Positions 1 to 17,514 of a DNA stretch of 64,000 nt are shown piece after piece (positions within the stretch are counted from its first letter, which is position 1; each line of letters starts with the position of its first letter). Source of the DNA: Nocardia pseudobrasiliensis NBRC 108224 (GTDB lineage: Bacteria > Actinomycetota > Actinomycetes > Mycobacteriales > Mycobacteriaceae); the NCBI RefSeq assembly GCF_001613105.1, contig NZ_BDBS01000030.1, positions 1 through 64,000 of the forward strand, given 5' to 3'. The notes under the pieces were generated by a model that was not told the origin of the DNA, did not search any database, and was given only the letters and a program-made list of their open reading frames with translations. A program made the translations under genes and the position numbers.

Positions 1-9584
<9,584 letters not shown>

Positions 9585-9946
9585 CAATCACTCCGTTCTG
9601 CCGCTGTTGACGCAACTCCCCGAGTACCGCCGCGGTCGCCACGCACGCGCCGACCGTAGGACGCGATTCACGCCCTATGATTCGGAGCATCGACACGGCC
9701 GGATCGGTAACGTGCTCGAGTTGTTTCATTTCGAACGACGTTGGCGGAGAGCAGATTTAGCTCGCTACCTCACCGCAAACGTTGTGACTCACACAAAATA
9801 CCTGAGCAATGAGCTTCGGCAGGGAGTCTGGCAGAAGACTTTAACGATTCAGCAATGTTGTGGCGAACAGCACATGACGACAGCGACCGACACGCGTGCG
9901 CCGCGCCGATCCGGGGTGTCCGAAATGTGTGCTTGCCGGGGAGTTT
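9585..9946. other. Intergenic region upstream of the NRPS
   Basis: About 360 bp lie between the 3' end of lnt and the NRPS start. It is AT-richer than its surroundings and contains no convincing gene. The short frames across it lack a ribosome-binding site and family-like composition. The size suggests that the NRPS has its own promoter rather than being read through from lnt. I saw no IdeR-type iron box, so iron control is not supported by eye. Confidence 0.6.
9782..9796. promoter_or_regulatory. Inverted repeat TTGTG-N5-CACAA upstream of the NRPS
   Basis: This 15-bp imperfect palindrome has perfect 5-bp arms. It lies about 200 bp upstream of the NRPS start in the AT-rich part of the intergenic region. 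It could be an operator, but a chance occurrence is possible. Confidence 0.3.
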
Positions 9947-11554
9947 TCACGCGCGCGGCTGGACGCGCACCCGGCCACCGATGGTGCCCTCATTCGCCGG
10001 ATGGGTCGGAGGCGAGGTTCGCCGCCGAATAGCCGCACCTACAACAACGATCGCGGCCACGATACACAACAACCTCTCAGGGAGCGGTCCGAATCGCGTG
10101 GCGAGTGTCGTGTTGTGGCGTAGCGGCAGCGAGGCCTCCAGCGCGGCGGGAACGAACTGCGAGGTCTGATTCACGACACGGCCGTCGGCGGTGATGATCG
10201 CGCTCACTCCGGTTGTAGCCGAAACCACCAGCGCCCGCCCGTGTTCGACGGCCCGCACGCGCGACATGGCCAGCTGCTGATAGGTCATCTCGCTGCGGCC
10301 GAAGGTGGCGTTGTTGGTGGGTACGGTCAGCAGCTGAGCCCCCGCGCGCAGCGAGTCCTCGAAGGCGCGATCGAAGGCGACCTCGTAACAGGTGGCCACG
10401 CCGATCGCGACCGGTGCGCCGCCCCGCGCGGGCCGGACGTGTACGACGCCGTCACCGTGTCCCGGGACGAAATAACCCGCCCGATCGGCGTATTGGGAGA
10501 AATGCCGGAAGAATCCGCGCAGCGGCAGATACTCGCCGAACGGCTGGATGATCTTCTTGTCGTGCCGCTCCCCCACCCGATCGCCGTCCCACACGAGGAC
10601 GGAATTGGTGGTGGTGTCGTCGGCGTTGACCAAGACCGCGCCGACCAGGATGGGCGCGTGGACGAGCTGGGAGGTCCGGGTGATCTCGGACGAGGCGTCC
10701 GAATTGCGCAAAGGGTCGATATCGGACGAATTCTCCGGCCAGATCACCACATCCGGCTGCGGGGCCTGTCCGGCGGCGATGGCGCGGGCCAGTTCCTCGG
10801 TGCGGCGCACATGGTTGTCCAGGACCGCGCGGCGTTGTGCGTTGAAGTCCAGGCCCAGGCGCGGCACGCTGCCCTGGATGGCGGCGACCGTGATCGACCG
10901 GTCACCGGCGTCCGGGGCGGGCAGCGCGGCCCGGAGGATCACTCCGGTACCAAGAATGATAGCCACAAGTGTTGCGAGAGAGGTAATTCCGATCCACTGT
11001 CCAGGCACGTCACGATGACGAAGACGAATAGCCAAGGCCGCCAACAGGGTTCCGGTCAGCGCGACGGCGAAGCTCACGCCGGGCGCGCCCGCGACCATCG
11101 CCATCGGCAGATACCACCCGTCGGCCTGGCCGAATGCCAGCCTGCCCCACGGGAATCCGCCGAAGGGGAAGACCGAACGAAACCATTCGGTCAACGTCCA
11201 CACCATGGCCACCCACAGCGGCCAGCCCGGCAGTGCGCTCACCGAGCGCGCCAGCAGACCGAACAGTCCCACGAATACCGCGCACGCGGTCGACAACCCC
11301 AGCCACGGCACCGGCCCGACGTAGATCCCCGTCCACGGCAGCAGCGGCACGAAGAACGCCAGACCCGCGAGCATGCCGTATCCGAACCCGCCGCGCGGCT
11401 TGCCGTTTCCCCGTACCGCGAGGGTCAGCAGCGCGATCCCGAGCGGCGCGAGGTACCAGCAGGTGCGTGGCGGGAAGCTGGCGAAGATCAGCAATCCGGC
11501 CACCACGGCGGTCAGGGAACGTCCGATCACCAGCGGCGGGATCTGCCTCAGCAC
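9947..11554 (-). CDS. lnt: Apolipoprotein N-acyltransferase
   Basis: Lnt transfers an acyl chain from phospholipid to the amino group of the lipid-modified N-terminal cysteine of lipoproteins at the outer face of the membrane. The 535-aa product has a multi-spanning N-terminal half (residues 10-210) and a nitrilase-like domain. The expected catalytic triad is visible: E274 in WPENSSD, K334 in DKKIIQPFGEYLP and C389 in CYEVAFD. A last hydrophobic segment lies near 490-515. The GTG start follows a TANNNT box by 6 nt, so the mRNA may be leaderless. In mycobacteria lnt is fused to or followed by ppm (polyprenol-phosphate mannose synthase). Here the NRPS comes next. Confidence 0.93.
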   Translation of the reverse strand: MLRQIPPLVIGRSLTAVVAGLLIFASFPPRTCWYLAPLGIALLTLAVRGNGKPRGGFGYGMLAGLAFFVPLLPWTGIYVGPVPWLGLSTACAVFVGLFGLLARSVSALPGWPLWVAMVWTLTEWFRSVFPFGGFPWGRLAFGQADGWYLPMAMVAGAPGVSFAVALTGTLLAALAIRLRHRDVPGQWIGITSLATLVAIILGTGVILRAALPAPDAGDRSITVAAIQGSVPRLGLDFNAQRRAVLDNHVRRTEELARAIAAGQAPQPDVVIWPENSSDIDPLRNSDASSEITRTSQLVHAPILVGAVLVNADDTTTNSVLVWDGDRVGERHDKKIIQPFGEYLPLRGFFRHFSQYADRAGYFVPGHGDGVVHVRPARGGAPVAIGVATCYEVAFDRAFEDSLRAGAQLLTVPTNNATFGRSEMTYQQLAMSRVRAVEHGRALVVSATTGVSAIITADGRVVNQTSQFVPAALEASLPLRHNTTLATRFGPLPERLLCIVAAIVVVGAAIRRRTSPPTHPANEGTIGGRVRVQPRA

Positions 11555-11560
11555 AGCTAG

Positions 11561-11566
11561 ATGCTA
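11561..11566 (-). promoter_or_regulatory. TAGCAT -10 box, leaderless promoter of lnt
   Basis: TAGCAT on the minus strand is separated by 6 nt from the lnt GTG, the spacing typical of actinobacterial leaderless transcripts. No Shine-Dalgarno sequence is present. Confidence 0.5.
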
Positions 11567-11614
11567 CGGTCCGCCGGGACGGCTGTCCCACTCGGGTGGT
11601 ATGTCCCGTGCGGA

Positions 11615-13231
11615 TCAGACCTGGTGGATCACCGTGCCGCGATGGACCGTGCGCAGGCAGGCCGGAGCGGGCGTACCGGGATCCAGACGCGGCAGTCCGG
11701 GGACGCGCGAGCGCGGATCGGTGGACCAGCGCTGCACCGAATCCGAGGCGGCGGCCACCACCAATTCGGTTGCGTCCCAGATGGCGTAGGACGCGGGCGC
11801 GCCGGGGACCAGGGTGCCCGCGATGCCGTCGCGGACCCCACCCGCGCGCCACGCGCCGCGGGTGGCGGCGGAGAAGGCCGCGCGCGGGGAGATCTGATGG
11901 CCGGGGGTGCGATGGTGCGCGGCCGCGCGCACGGCCTCCCACGGATTCAGCGCGGTGACAGGGGCGTCCGAGCCGATGGCCAGGGCCACGCCCGCGGCGG
12001 CCATGGCGGCGAAGGGATTCAGCGCGGCGGCGCGTTCGACGCCCAGACGCCGGGCGTACATGCCGTCGGATCCGCCCCACGCGGCATCGAAGCCGGGCTG
12101 CACGCTGGCGATGACGCCGTATTCGGCGAGTTTGGCGATATGGGTGGCGTCGAGCAGTTCGGCGTGTTCGAGGCGGTGGCCGCGGGCGGCCAGGGCGGGC
12201 GCGCCGACCTCGGCGGCCACGCGGGAAAAGCCTTGGACCACAGCGTCGATCGCACCGTCGCCGATGGCGTGGAAACCGGCCTGCACGCCCGCCTCGGTGC
12301 AGGCGCGCACATGGGCTGCGATCGCGTCGGCGTCGAGGTAGCTCACGCCGGTGGTGCCGCGACCCTCGTAGGGCGCGCGCAGCCAGGCGGTGTGCGAACC
12401 GATCGAGCCGTCGACGAACAGATCTCCGGCCAGGCCGTGCGCGCCGAGCTCCTTCATCAGCGCCGTGGCCTCCTCGGCGCTGCGCACGGCCTCACCCCAG
12501 TAGGCACGCACCTCGACGCCGTGCTCGAATTCGAGCAGTTCGGTGATATCGGTGCGTCCGGAGATCTCCGGCCCGGCGCATTCGTGCACCGACACCACGC
12601 CGTGCGCGGCAGCGTGATCGAGGGCCGCGCGGCGGGCGCGATCGCGCTGGGTGCGATCGAGGCGCTCGATCATGGCCTGGCGCACCAGATGGTGGGCCGC
12701 CGCGCGCAGCGGCTCCCCCGCGGTGTAACCGGCGGCGTCTCGCGCCCGCGGCACTGCCGCCAGCATCGGGGTCGACACGACCGCCGAATGTGCGTCCACT
12801 CGAACCAGATACGCCATCCGTCCCGGTCCGACCGCCGCGTCGACCTCCGCGAGCGTCGGCGGCCGCTGCTCGGGCCAGCCGGTCTCGTCCCAGCCCTGTC
12901 CGGTCAGCACCACATCGTCATGGGCGGCCGCGTACTCGCGAATCAATTCCAGGCAGTGCGCGAGGGATCGGGCCCGCGCCAGATCCAGCCCGATCAACTG
13001 CAACCCGAGCCCCGTCACGTGCACATGCGGATCGACGAATCCGGGGGCCACGAACGCCCCGTCCAATTCGACGACCTCGGCGTCGGGATACAACGCCCGC
13101 CCCGGCCGATCGGCCCCGACCCACACCACCATCCCGTCGGTGACCGCCATCGCGGTCGCGTCCAGAGAACTGGAACTGTAGATCCGACCACCGATCAGCA
13201 ACTGGGTACTCACGGCTGTCGAGTGTGCCAT
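11615..13231 (-). CDS. Amidohydrolase family protein (YtcJ-like)
   Basis: This 538-aa metal-dependent hydrolase belongs to the YtcJ/amidohydrolase_3 group. The early metal-binding motif DPHVHV follows the strand ending GFVDPH. Later hallmarks include GFHAIGDGAID, GHRLEHAELLD and the terminal aspartate in AIGSDAPV. The substrate is unknown, since the family hydrolyses amides or N-formyl groups. An alternative GTG start lies six codons downstream (13213) and removes MAHSTA. It lies 60 bp upstream of lnt in the same direction. The same neighbourhood (fxsA, amidohydrolase, lnt) is common in related actinomycetes. Confidence 0.88.
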   Translation of the reverse strand: MAHSTAVSTQLLIGGRIYSSSSLDATAMAVTDGMVVWVGADRPGRALYPDAEVVELDGAFVAPGFVDPHVHVTGLGLQLIGLDLARARSLAHCLELIREYAAAHDDVVLTGQGWDETGWPEQRPPTLAEVDAAVGPGRMAYLVRVDAHSAVVSTPMLAAVPRARDAAGYTAGEPLRAAAHHLVRQAMIERLDRTQRDRARRAALDHAAAHGVVSVHECAGPEISGRTDITELLEFEHGVEVRAYWGEAVRSAEEATALMKELGAHGLAGDLFVDGSIGSHTAWLRAPYEGRGTTGVSYLDADAIAAHVRACTEAGVQAGFHAIGDGAIDAVVQGFSRVAAEVGAPALAARGHRLEHAELLDATHIAKLAEYGVIASVQPGFDAAWGGSDGMYARRLGVERAAALNPFAAMAAAGVALAIGSDAPVTALNPWEAVRAAAHHRTPGHQISPRAAFSAATRGAWRAGGVRDGIAGTLVPGAPASYAIWDATELVVAAASDSVQRWSTDPRSRVPGLPRLDPGTPAPACLRTVHRGTVIHQV

Positions 13232-13333
13232 GTCCGCGCGAGCGGGCGTCGCGGGCGGCTATTCCTATATATATGTCGCCATCGTGCGATCCGCCACGTG
13301 AGTACGCACTTCTCGCACTCGCGCGGGCCGCGG

Positions 13334-13816
13334 TCAGCGCTGGTCGAGGATGCGGTGGGCGCCGCCCTGGCCGTCGTCGTAGTACTGCTGGACCACGACA
13401 CCGTCGACGACGTCGCCCGAGGGGTCGACCACGACGCCCTGATAGCGGGCGGCGGTGGCCAGGCGACCGACGCGACGGGCGGCGAAGGCGGTGAGGACCG
13501 GGCGCAGCAGCGCTCGGGTGGGCAGCAGGAACAGCAGGCCCACCACCGAGGTCAGTAGGCCGGGGACGAACATCAGGACCGCGCCCGCGGCGACCAGCGC
13601 GCCGTCGGCGACGGCCGTACCCGGGGCGATCTCGCCGCGGCTCGCGCGACGGAACTGGTCGAAGACCTTGCGGCCTTGGGCCCGGACCAGGATCAAACCG
13701 AGCGCGGAACCGGCGATGAGCAGCAGAATCGTCGGCACGACGCCCAGGAAATGGCCGACCACGACCAGGGTGGCGACCTCGGCGACCAGATAGAGGGCGA
13801 ACAGCAGGGCGGGCAT
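13334..13816 (-). CDS. fxsA: FxsA family membrane protein
   Basis: This 160-aa cytoplasmic-membrane protein has hydrophobic segments near residues 4-25, 25-45, 70-90 and 88-105, followed by a soluble tail. FxsA was named in E. coli, where its overproduction relieves phage T7 exclusion by the F plasmid. Its normal role is unknown. The start is supported by GAAAGGA a few bases upstream. It heads the fxsA-amidohydrolase-lnt series and corresponds in position to Rv2053c. Confidence 0.85.
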   Translation of the reverse strand: MPALLFALYLVAEVATLVVVGHFLGVVPTILLLIAGSALGLILVRAQGRKVFDQFRRASRGEIAPGTAVADGALVAAGAVLMFVPGLLTSVVGLLFLLPTRALLRPVLTAFAARRVGRLATAARYQGVVVDPSGDVVDGVVVQQYYDDGQGGAHRILDQR

Positions 13817-13901
13817 GACGGTCCTTTCGGCGACTCTCTACCCCGTCCAACGCCCGAGTGTCCGATTTTTCTCCCGACCCGGCTGAGGCGTCGCTGAGAA
13901 T

Positions 13902-14567
13902 TCAGGCGCCGGGCCGCACCAGCCCGGTTTCGTAGGCCAGCACCACGGCCTGCACCCGGTCGCGCAGGCCCAGTTTGGTGAGCACCCGGCCCACATGGGT
14001 CTTCACCGTGGCCTCGGACAGATACAGCTCTGCGGCGATCTCGGCATTGGACCGCCCCGCGGCGATCTGCTCGAGCACCTCCCGCTCGCGAGCGGTCAGC
14101 ACATCGAGCACCGATGGATCGCGCATACCCGCCGGATCGTCGACGATCAGCCGATCCAGCAGCCGCTTGGTCACCTTCGGCGACACCACCGCGTCCCCGG
14201 CGGCCACGCTGCGAATGGCCGAGATCAGATCCTCCGGCGGGGTGTCCTTGAGCAGGAATCCGCTGGCCCCGGCGCGCAGCGCGCCCAGCGCGTGCTCGTC
14301 GAGATCGAAGGTGGTCATCACCAGAACGCGGCTGCCACAGCCGGATTCGAGGATCTGCGCGGTCGCGGTCACCCCGTCCACCACGGGCATCCGCACATCC
14401 ATGAGTACGACATCGGGCACCAACTCGCGCGCCCGCTGCACCGCCGCGGCCCCGGTGTCGGCCTCACCGACGACCTCCACATCGGGATGCGCGCCGAGGA
14501 CCATCTTCAGCCCGGCCCGCATCAGCTCCTGGTCGTCGACAACGAGAACGGTGATCGGCACGCTCAT
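13902..14567 (-). CDS. LuxR/NarL-family response regulator
   Basis: This 221-aa regulator has a receiver domain (residues 1-120) with the acidic pair VVDDQE, the phosphoacceptor aspartate in LMDVRMP and the lysine in LLKDTPP. A C-terminal LuxR helix-turn-helix (about 150-215) includes LTAREREVLEQIAAG and LYLSEATVKTHV. The start at MSVPITV was chosen because the upstream extension is low-complexity and overlaps the kinase gene. It lies 40 bp downstream of the histidine kinase in the same direction, forming a two-component system. The signal and targets cannot be read from sequence. Confidence 0.93.
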   Translation of the reverse strand: MSVPITVLVVDDQELMRAGLKMVLGAHPDVEVVGEADTGAAAVQRARELVPDVVLMDVRMPVVDGVTATAQILESGCGSRVLVMTTFDLDEHALGALRAGASGFLLKDTPPEDLISAIRSVAAGDAVVSPKVTKRLLDRLIVDDPAGMRDPSVLDVLTAREREVLEQIAAGRSNAEIAAELYLSEATVKTHVGRVLTKLGLRDRVQAVVLAYETGLVRPGA

Positions 14568-14607
14568 CAATCTAACGGGGCCGCCGACTCGCTCGCGCGC
14601 CCCGGGT

Positions 14608-15789
14608 TCACTCGGCCCCGTCGCGGGCCAGCGGTATGGTCGCGCACACCCGCCAGCCGCCCTCCGGCCGCCGGCCCGCCTCCATCGTGCCGCCGAGTAC
14701 CGCGACGCGTTCGCGCATACCCACCAATCCCAGTCCGCTGCCGGTGATTCCGCTGCGCGTGCCCACCTCGGGGCCCCCACCCGGCGGCCCGGAATCGACG
14801 ACCTCGATCAGCACATCGTCCTCGCGGCGGCGCACCTTCACCCACGCCTTCGGATCGGATCCGGCGTGACGGAAGGTGTTGGTCAACGATTCCTGCACGA
14901 TCCGGTGCACGCCGAGGCTGACTTCCGGTGTCACCTCATCGAGTTCACCGGTCAGCTCGAGTTCCACGACCAGCCCGGCATTGCGCATCATCTCCACGAC
15001 CTTGGCGAGTCCGGCCGTTCCGTGCTGCGGCAGCTGTTCGGGCGCGTGTTCGGTGCGCAGCAGCGCGACCGTGCGGCGCAGTTCACGCAGCGCCTCGCGG
15101 CCCGTGCTCGCGATGGTGCCCAACGCCTGTTCGGCGGTGTCCGGATCCCGGCGCAGCGCGTATTTGGCGCCGTCGGCCTGGACGATGATCACGCTCACCG
15201 CGTGCGCGATCACATCGTGCAGTTCGCGCGCGATGCGGGTGCGCTCGGCCGAAACCGCCTCGTGCGCACTGCGTTCGCGGTCGTAGTCGGCGACGGCCAG
15301 GCGGGCGGCGACCTCCTGGTCGTAGGCGTGGCGCGCGCCGAGGAATTCGGCGAGCGTCCAGCACAGCGCGTAGTAGAGGGTCAGCAGCGCCGCGGTGGAG
15401 GCGAACGGCTGATGCACCAGCGTCACCGACAGCATCGCGTCGCCGACCAGACCGGCCAGATAGACCAGCCCGTCGCGGCGTCCGACGTAGGCCACCAGCG
15501 TGTACAGCATGATGCCCAGGGCCAGCAGCGCTGGATAGTCCGGCTCGCGCCCGACCGCGTAGCTCACCACGGTCGCGGTCAGCGACAGCGCCAGCAGCGC
15601 CGCCGCGGCCGCGCGGGTGTACATCCGCCGGAACACCAGCGGCAGCGGAATCACCGCGGCCATCACCACATCGGCGATCATCTGGTCGCTGTTCCGCACC
15701 GACAGCACGTCGAGCACCAGCAGCGCGAAGGCCAGGATCGAGTCGGAGACTACGGGTTTGCCGCGGAGCCAGAGACTGAATCGACGCAC
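14608..15789 (-). CDS. Sensor histidine kinase, HisKA_3 (DesK/NarX type)
   Basis: This 393-aa membrane kinase has several hydrophobic segments in residues 15-150 and no obvious extracellular sensor domain. The dimerisation/phosphotransfer helix carries the phosphoacceptor histidine in ARELHDVIAHAVSV. The ATPase domain has the N box ESLTNTFRHA and the G box GSGLGLVGMRER. It is paired with the downstream regulator. The GTG start is preceded at 6 nt by TAGGCT, a leaderless arrangement. It is transcribed divergently from the TSUP permease gene with about 70 bp between them. Confidence 0.93.
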   Translation of the reverse strand: MRRFSLWLRGKPVVSDSILAFALLVLDVLSVRNSDQMIADVVMAAVIPLPLVFRRMYTRAAAAALLALSLTATVVSYAVGREPDYPALLALGIMLYTLVAYVGRRDGLVYLAGLVGDAMLSVTLVHQPFASTAALLTLYYALCWTLAEFLGARHAYDQEVAARLAVADYDRERSAHEAVSAERTRIARELHDVIAHAVSVIIVQADGAKYALRRDPDTAEQALGTIASTGREALRELRRTVALLRTEHAPEQLPQHGTAGLAKVVEMMRNAGLVVELELTGELDEVTPEVSLGVHRIVQESLTNTFRHAGSDPKAWVKVRRREDDVLIEVVDSGPPGGGPEVGTRSGITGSGLGLVGMRERVAVLGGTMEAGRRPEGGWRVCATIPLARDGAE

Positions 15790-15795
15790 CCGACC

Positions 15796-15801
15796 AGCCT
15801 A
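15796..15801 (-). promoter_or_regulatory. TAGGCT -10 box, leaderless promoter of the histidine kinase
   Basis: TAGGCT lies 6 nt before the kinase GTG on the minus strand, with no ribosome-binding site between. Confidence 0.5.
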
Positions 15802-15859
15802 AACGGCCCGCGCGCCGACGGGTGTCACCCCCGATTTGCCGGATTCATCCGATGTCTGA

Positions 15860-16639
15860 TTGTCTCGGCCCGTGGATATCGCTGATTGGGCCGCGCTGAT
15901 CTCGGCGGCGACCGCGGCCGGCTGGGTCGACGCGGTCGTCGGTGGCGGTGGGCTGATCATCCTGCCCACCCTGTTCCTGGTCGCGCCGACCATCGCGCCG
16001 CAGACGGCGTTGGGCACCAACAAGATCGCCGCGTTCTGCGGCACCAGCGCCGCGACGATCACCTTCGCCCGCAAGGTTCCGATGAACTGGCGACTGCTGC
16101 TGCCCGGCGCCGCGCTCTCGGCGATCACCGCGGCCGCCGGATCGGCCGCGGTCGGCTTGATCGATCGCCGCTTCTTCATCCCCATCGTGATGGTGGTGCT
16201 GGTCGGCGTCGCGATCTTCGTGACGCTGCGGCCCTCGATCGGCGTCACCATGGCCACCCATCGGCCGACGCGACGCAAGACGATCCTGGTGGTGGCGCTC
16301 GCGGCCGGTTTGATCGGCACCTACGACGGATTGCTCGGGCCCGGCACCGGCACCTTCCTCATCATCACCTTCGCGACCCTGCTCGGCACGGAATTCGTGC
16401 GCGCGGCCGCGATGGCCAAGGCGATCAACTGCGGATCCAATCTCGGTTCGCTGATCTTCCTCGGCGCCACCGGTCACGTGCTCTGGGGCCTGGGTCTGGC
16501 CATGGCCGTGGGCAATATCGCCGGTGCGATCGTCGGCTCGCGCATGGCGCTGGCCCGCGGCGCGGGTTTCGTGCGGGTGGTGCTGCTGGTTGTGGTGGTG
16601 GCCATGGTGATTCGGCTGGGCTGGCAGCAGTTCGGCTGA
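15860..16639 (+). CDS. TSUP family sulfite/sulfonate-type permease
   Basis: This 259-aa integral membrane protein of the TSUP (TauE/SafE) family has about eight hydrophobic segments. It shows the family's repeated motif: GWVDAVVGGGGLIILPTL followed by ALGTNKIAAF in the N-terminal half, and GTYDGLLGPGTGTFLI in the second half. It probably moves a sulfur-containing or organic anion, but the substrate is not determinable here. The listed start is TTG; a GTG four codons downstream (15872) is an equal candidate. Its stop TGA abuts the stop of the convergent TetR gene, making the palindrome TGATCA. Confidence 0.88.
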   Translation: MSRPVDIADWAALISAATAAGWVDAVVGGGGLIILPTLFLVAPTIAPQTALGTNKIAAFCGTSAATITFARKVPMNWRLLLPGAALSAITAAAGSAAVGLIDRRFFIPIVMVVLVGVAIFVTLRPSIGVTMATHRPTRRKTILVVALAAGLIGTYDGLLGPGTGTFLIITFATLLGTEFVRAAAMAKAINCGSNLGSLIFLGATGHVLWGLGLAMAVGNIAGAIVGSRMALARGAGFVRVVLLVVVVAMVIRLGWQQFG

Positions 16640-17380
16640 TCAGTAGCGGACGTCGGCGGGCTGCCGGACGGGACGATTGTCCTTGGCGGGCGGCTCGGCG
16701 AGCCAGGGGGCGAGCACGCGCGAGGTGGTCTCGCGAATCTTGTGGTGCAGCCGGTCACCGTCCTCGAGGGCGTGGCGGCCGGAGAACAGCACCGTGAGAG
16801 CGCCCGACACCGCCCCGACGACCGCGCCGACCAGTGCGGCCGCGCCGACGTCGTCGAGCTCGTCGGGAAAGGCGACCCGCAGTTGCCGGGCGATCTCCTG
16901 CTGGGCGGCCAGCTGCGCGTGCGCGGCCCGGCCGCTCACCGCGGGCACCGTGCGCGAAACCTGGCCGCGCAATACGGCGATGCGGGCGGCCAGATCGTCG
17001 CCGATATGATCGCCGGGATTGTCACCGGCCGCGCGCAGCGCGCGCAACAGCACCTCGACCGGGCGTTCGTCCGGCCTGCGGGTGGCGATGGCGTGCACAG
17101 CGGCCCGGACCCGATCGTCGGGTTCGGGAAAGAGCAACTCCTCTTTGCTCTCGAAGTAGTTGAAGAACGTCCGCGTGCCCACCTCGGCCGTCGCGGCGAT
17201 GTCGGCGACGGTGGTCGCCTCGTAGCCACGAGTTTCGAACAGTTCTACGGCGGCCTCGAGGATGGCTCGGCGGGTGCGTTCTCGCTTGCGATCACGAAGT
17301 GCGGATGGCGGCACGCGGGCAGACAGTACGGCATTGATCAACAAACACGCGGTAGGCAGCGTGTCCCGCGCGCGTTTCAT
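16640..17380 (-). CDS. TetR/AcrR family transcriptional regulator
   Basis: The N-terminal helix-turn-helix is clear: RTRRAILEAAVELFETRGYEATTVADIA followed by VGTRTFFNYFESKEELL. A C-terminal ligand/dimer domain follows. The start is uncertain. ATG 17380 gives 246 aa, and a GTG at 17314 would place the domain nearer the N-terminus. Neither has a strong ribosome-binding site, and an ATG at 17482 would overlap the proposed operators. I prefer 17380 because two similar 14-bp sites lie just upstream of it. It is divergent from tldD, with its own gene as a likely target. The ligand is unknown. Confidence 0.88.
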   Translation of the reverse strand: MKRARDTLPTACLLINAVLSARVPPSALRDRKRERTRRAILEAAVELFETRGYEATTVADIAATAEVGTRTFFNYFESKEELLFPEPDDRVRAAVHAIATRRPDERPVEVLLRALRAAGDNPGDHIGDDLAARIAVLRGQVSRTVPAVSGRAAHAQLAAQQEIARQLRVAFPDELDDVGAAALVGAVVGAVSGALTVLFSGRHALEDGDRLHHKIRETTSRVLAPWLAEPPAKDNRPVRQPADVRY

Positions 17381-17400
17381 GCTGTGCCGATCCGCATTTC

Positions 17401-17431
17401 GTGCATGTTTGCACCCGATGCAGGTTTGCAC
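17401..17431. promoter_or_regulatory. Two tandem 14-bp sites, likely TetR operators
   Basis: GTGCATGTTTGCAC (17401-17414, perfect 5-bp inverted arms) and ATGCAGGTTTGCAC (17418-17431) repeat every 17 bp between the divergent TetR and tldD genes. Repeat similarity and position support a repressor-binding region. Confidence 0.45.
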
Positions 17432-17514
17432 GGCGTGTCGCGAACGAGGTTTTCCAAATCTTGTTCCGGCCGGAATCTCCACCCTGTTGATCTAAGTATT
17501 CACCAGCAATTAGC

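Noticed and set aside
9600..9900. IdeR/Fur-type iron box upstream of the NRPS
   Set aside because: No 19-bp sequence resembling TTAGGTTAG-type iron boxes was found by eye, so siderophore function is not supported from the promoter.
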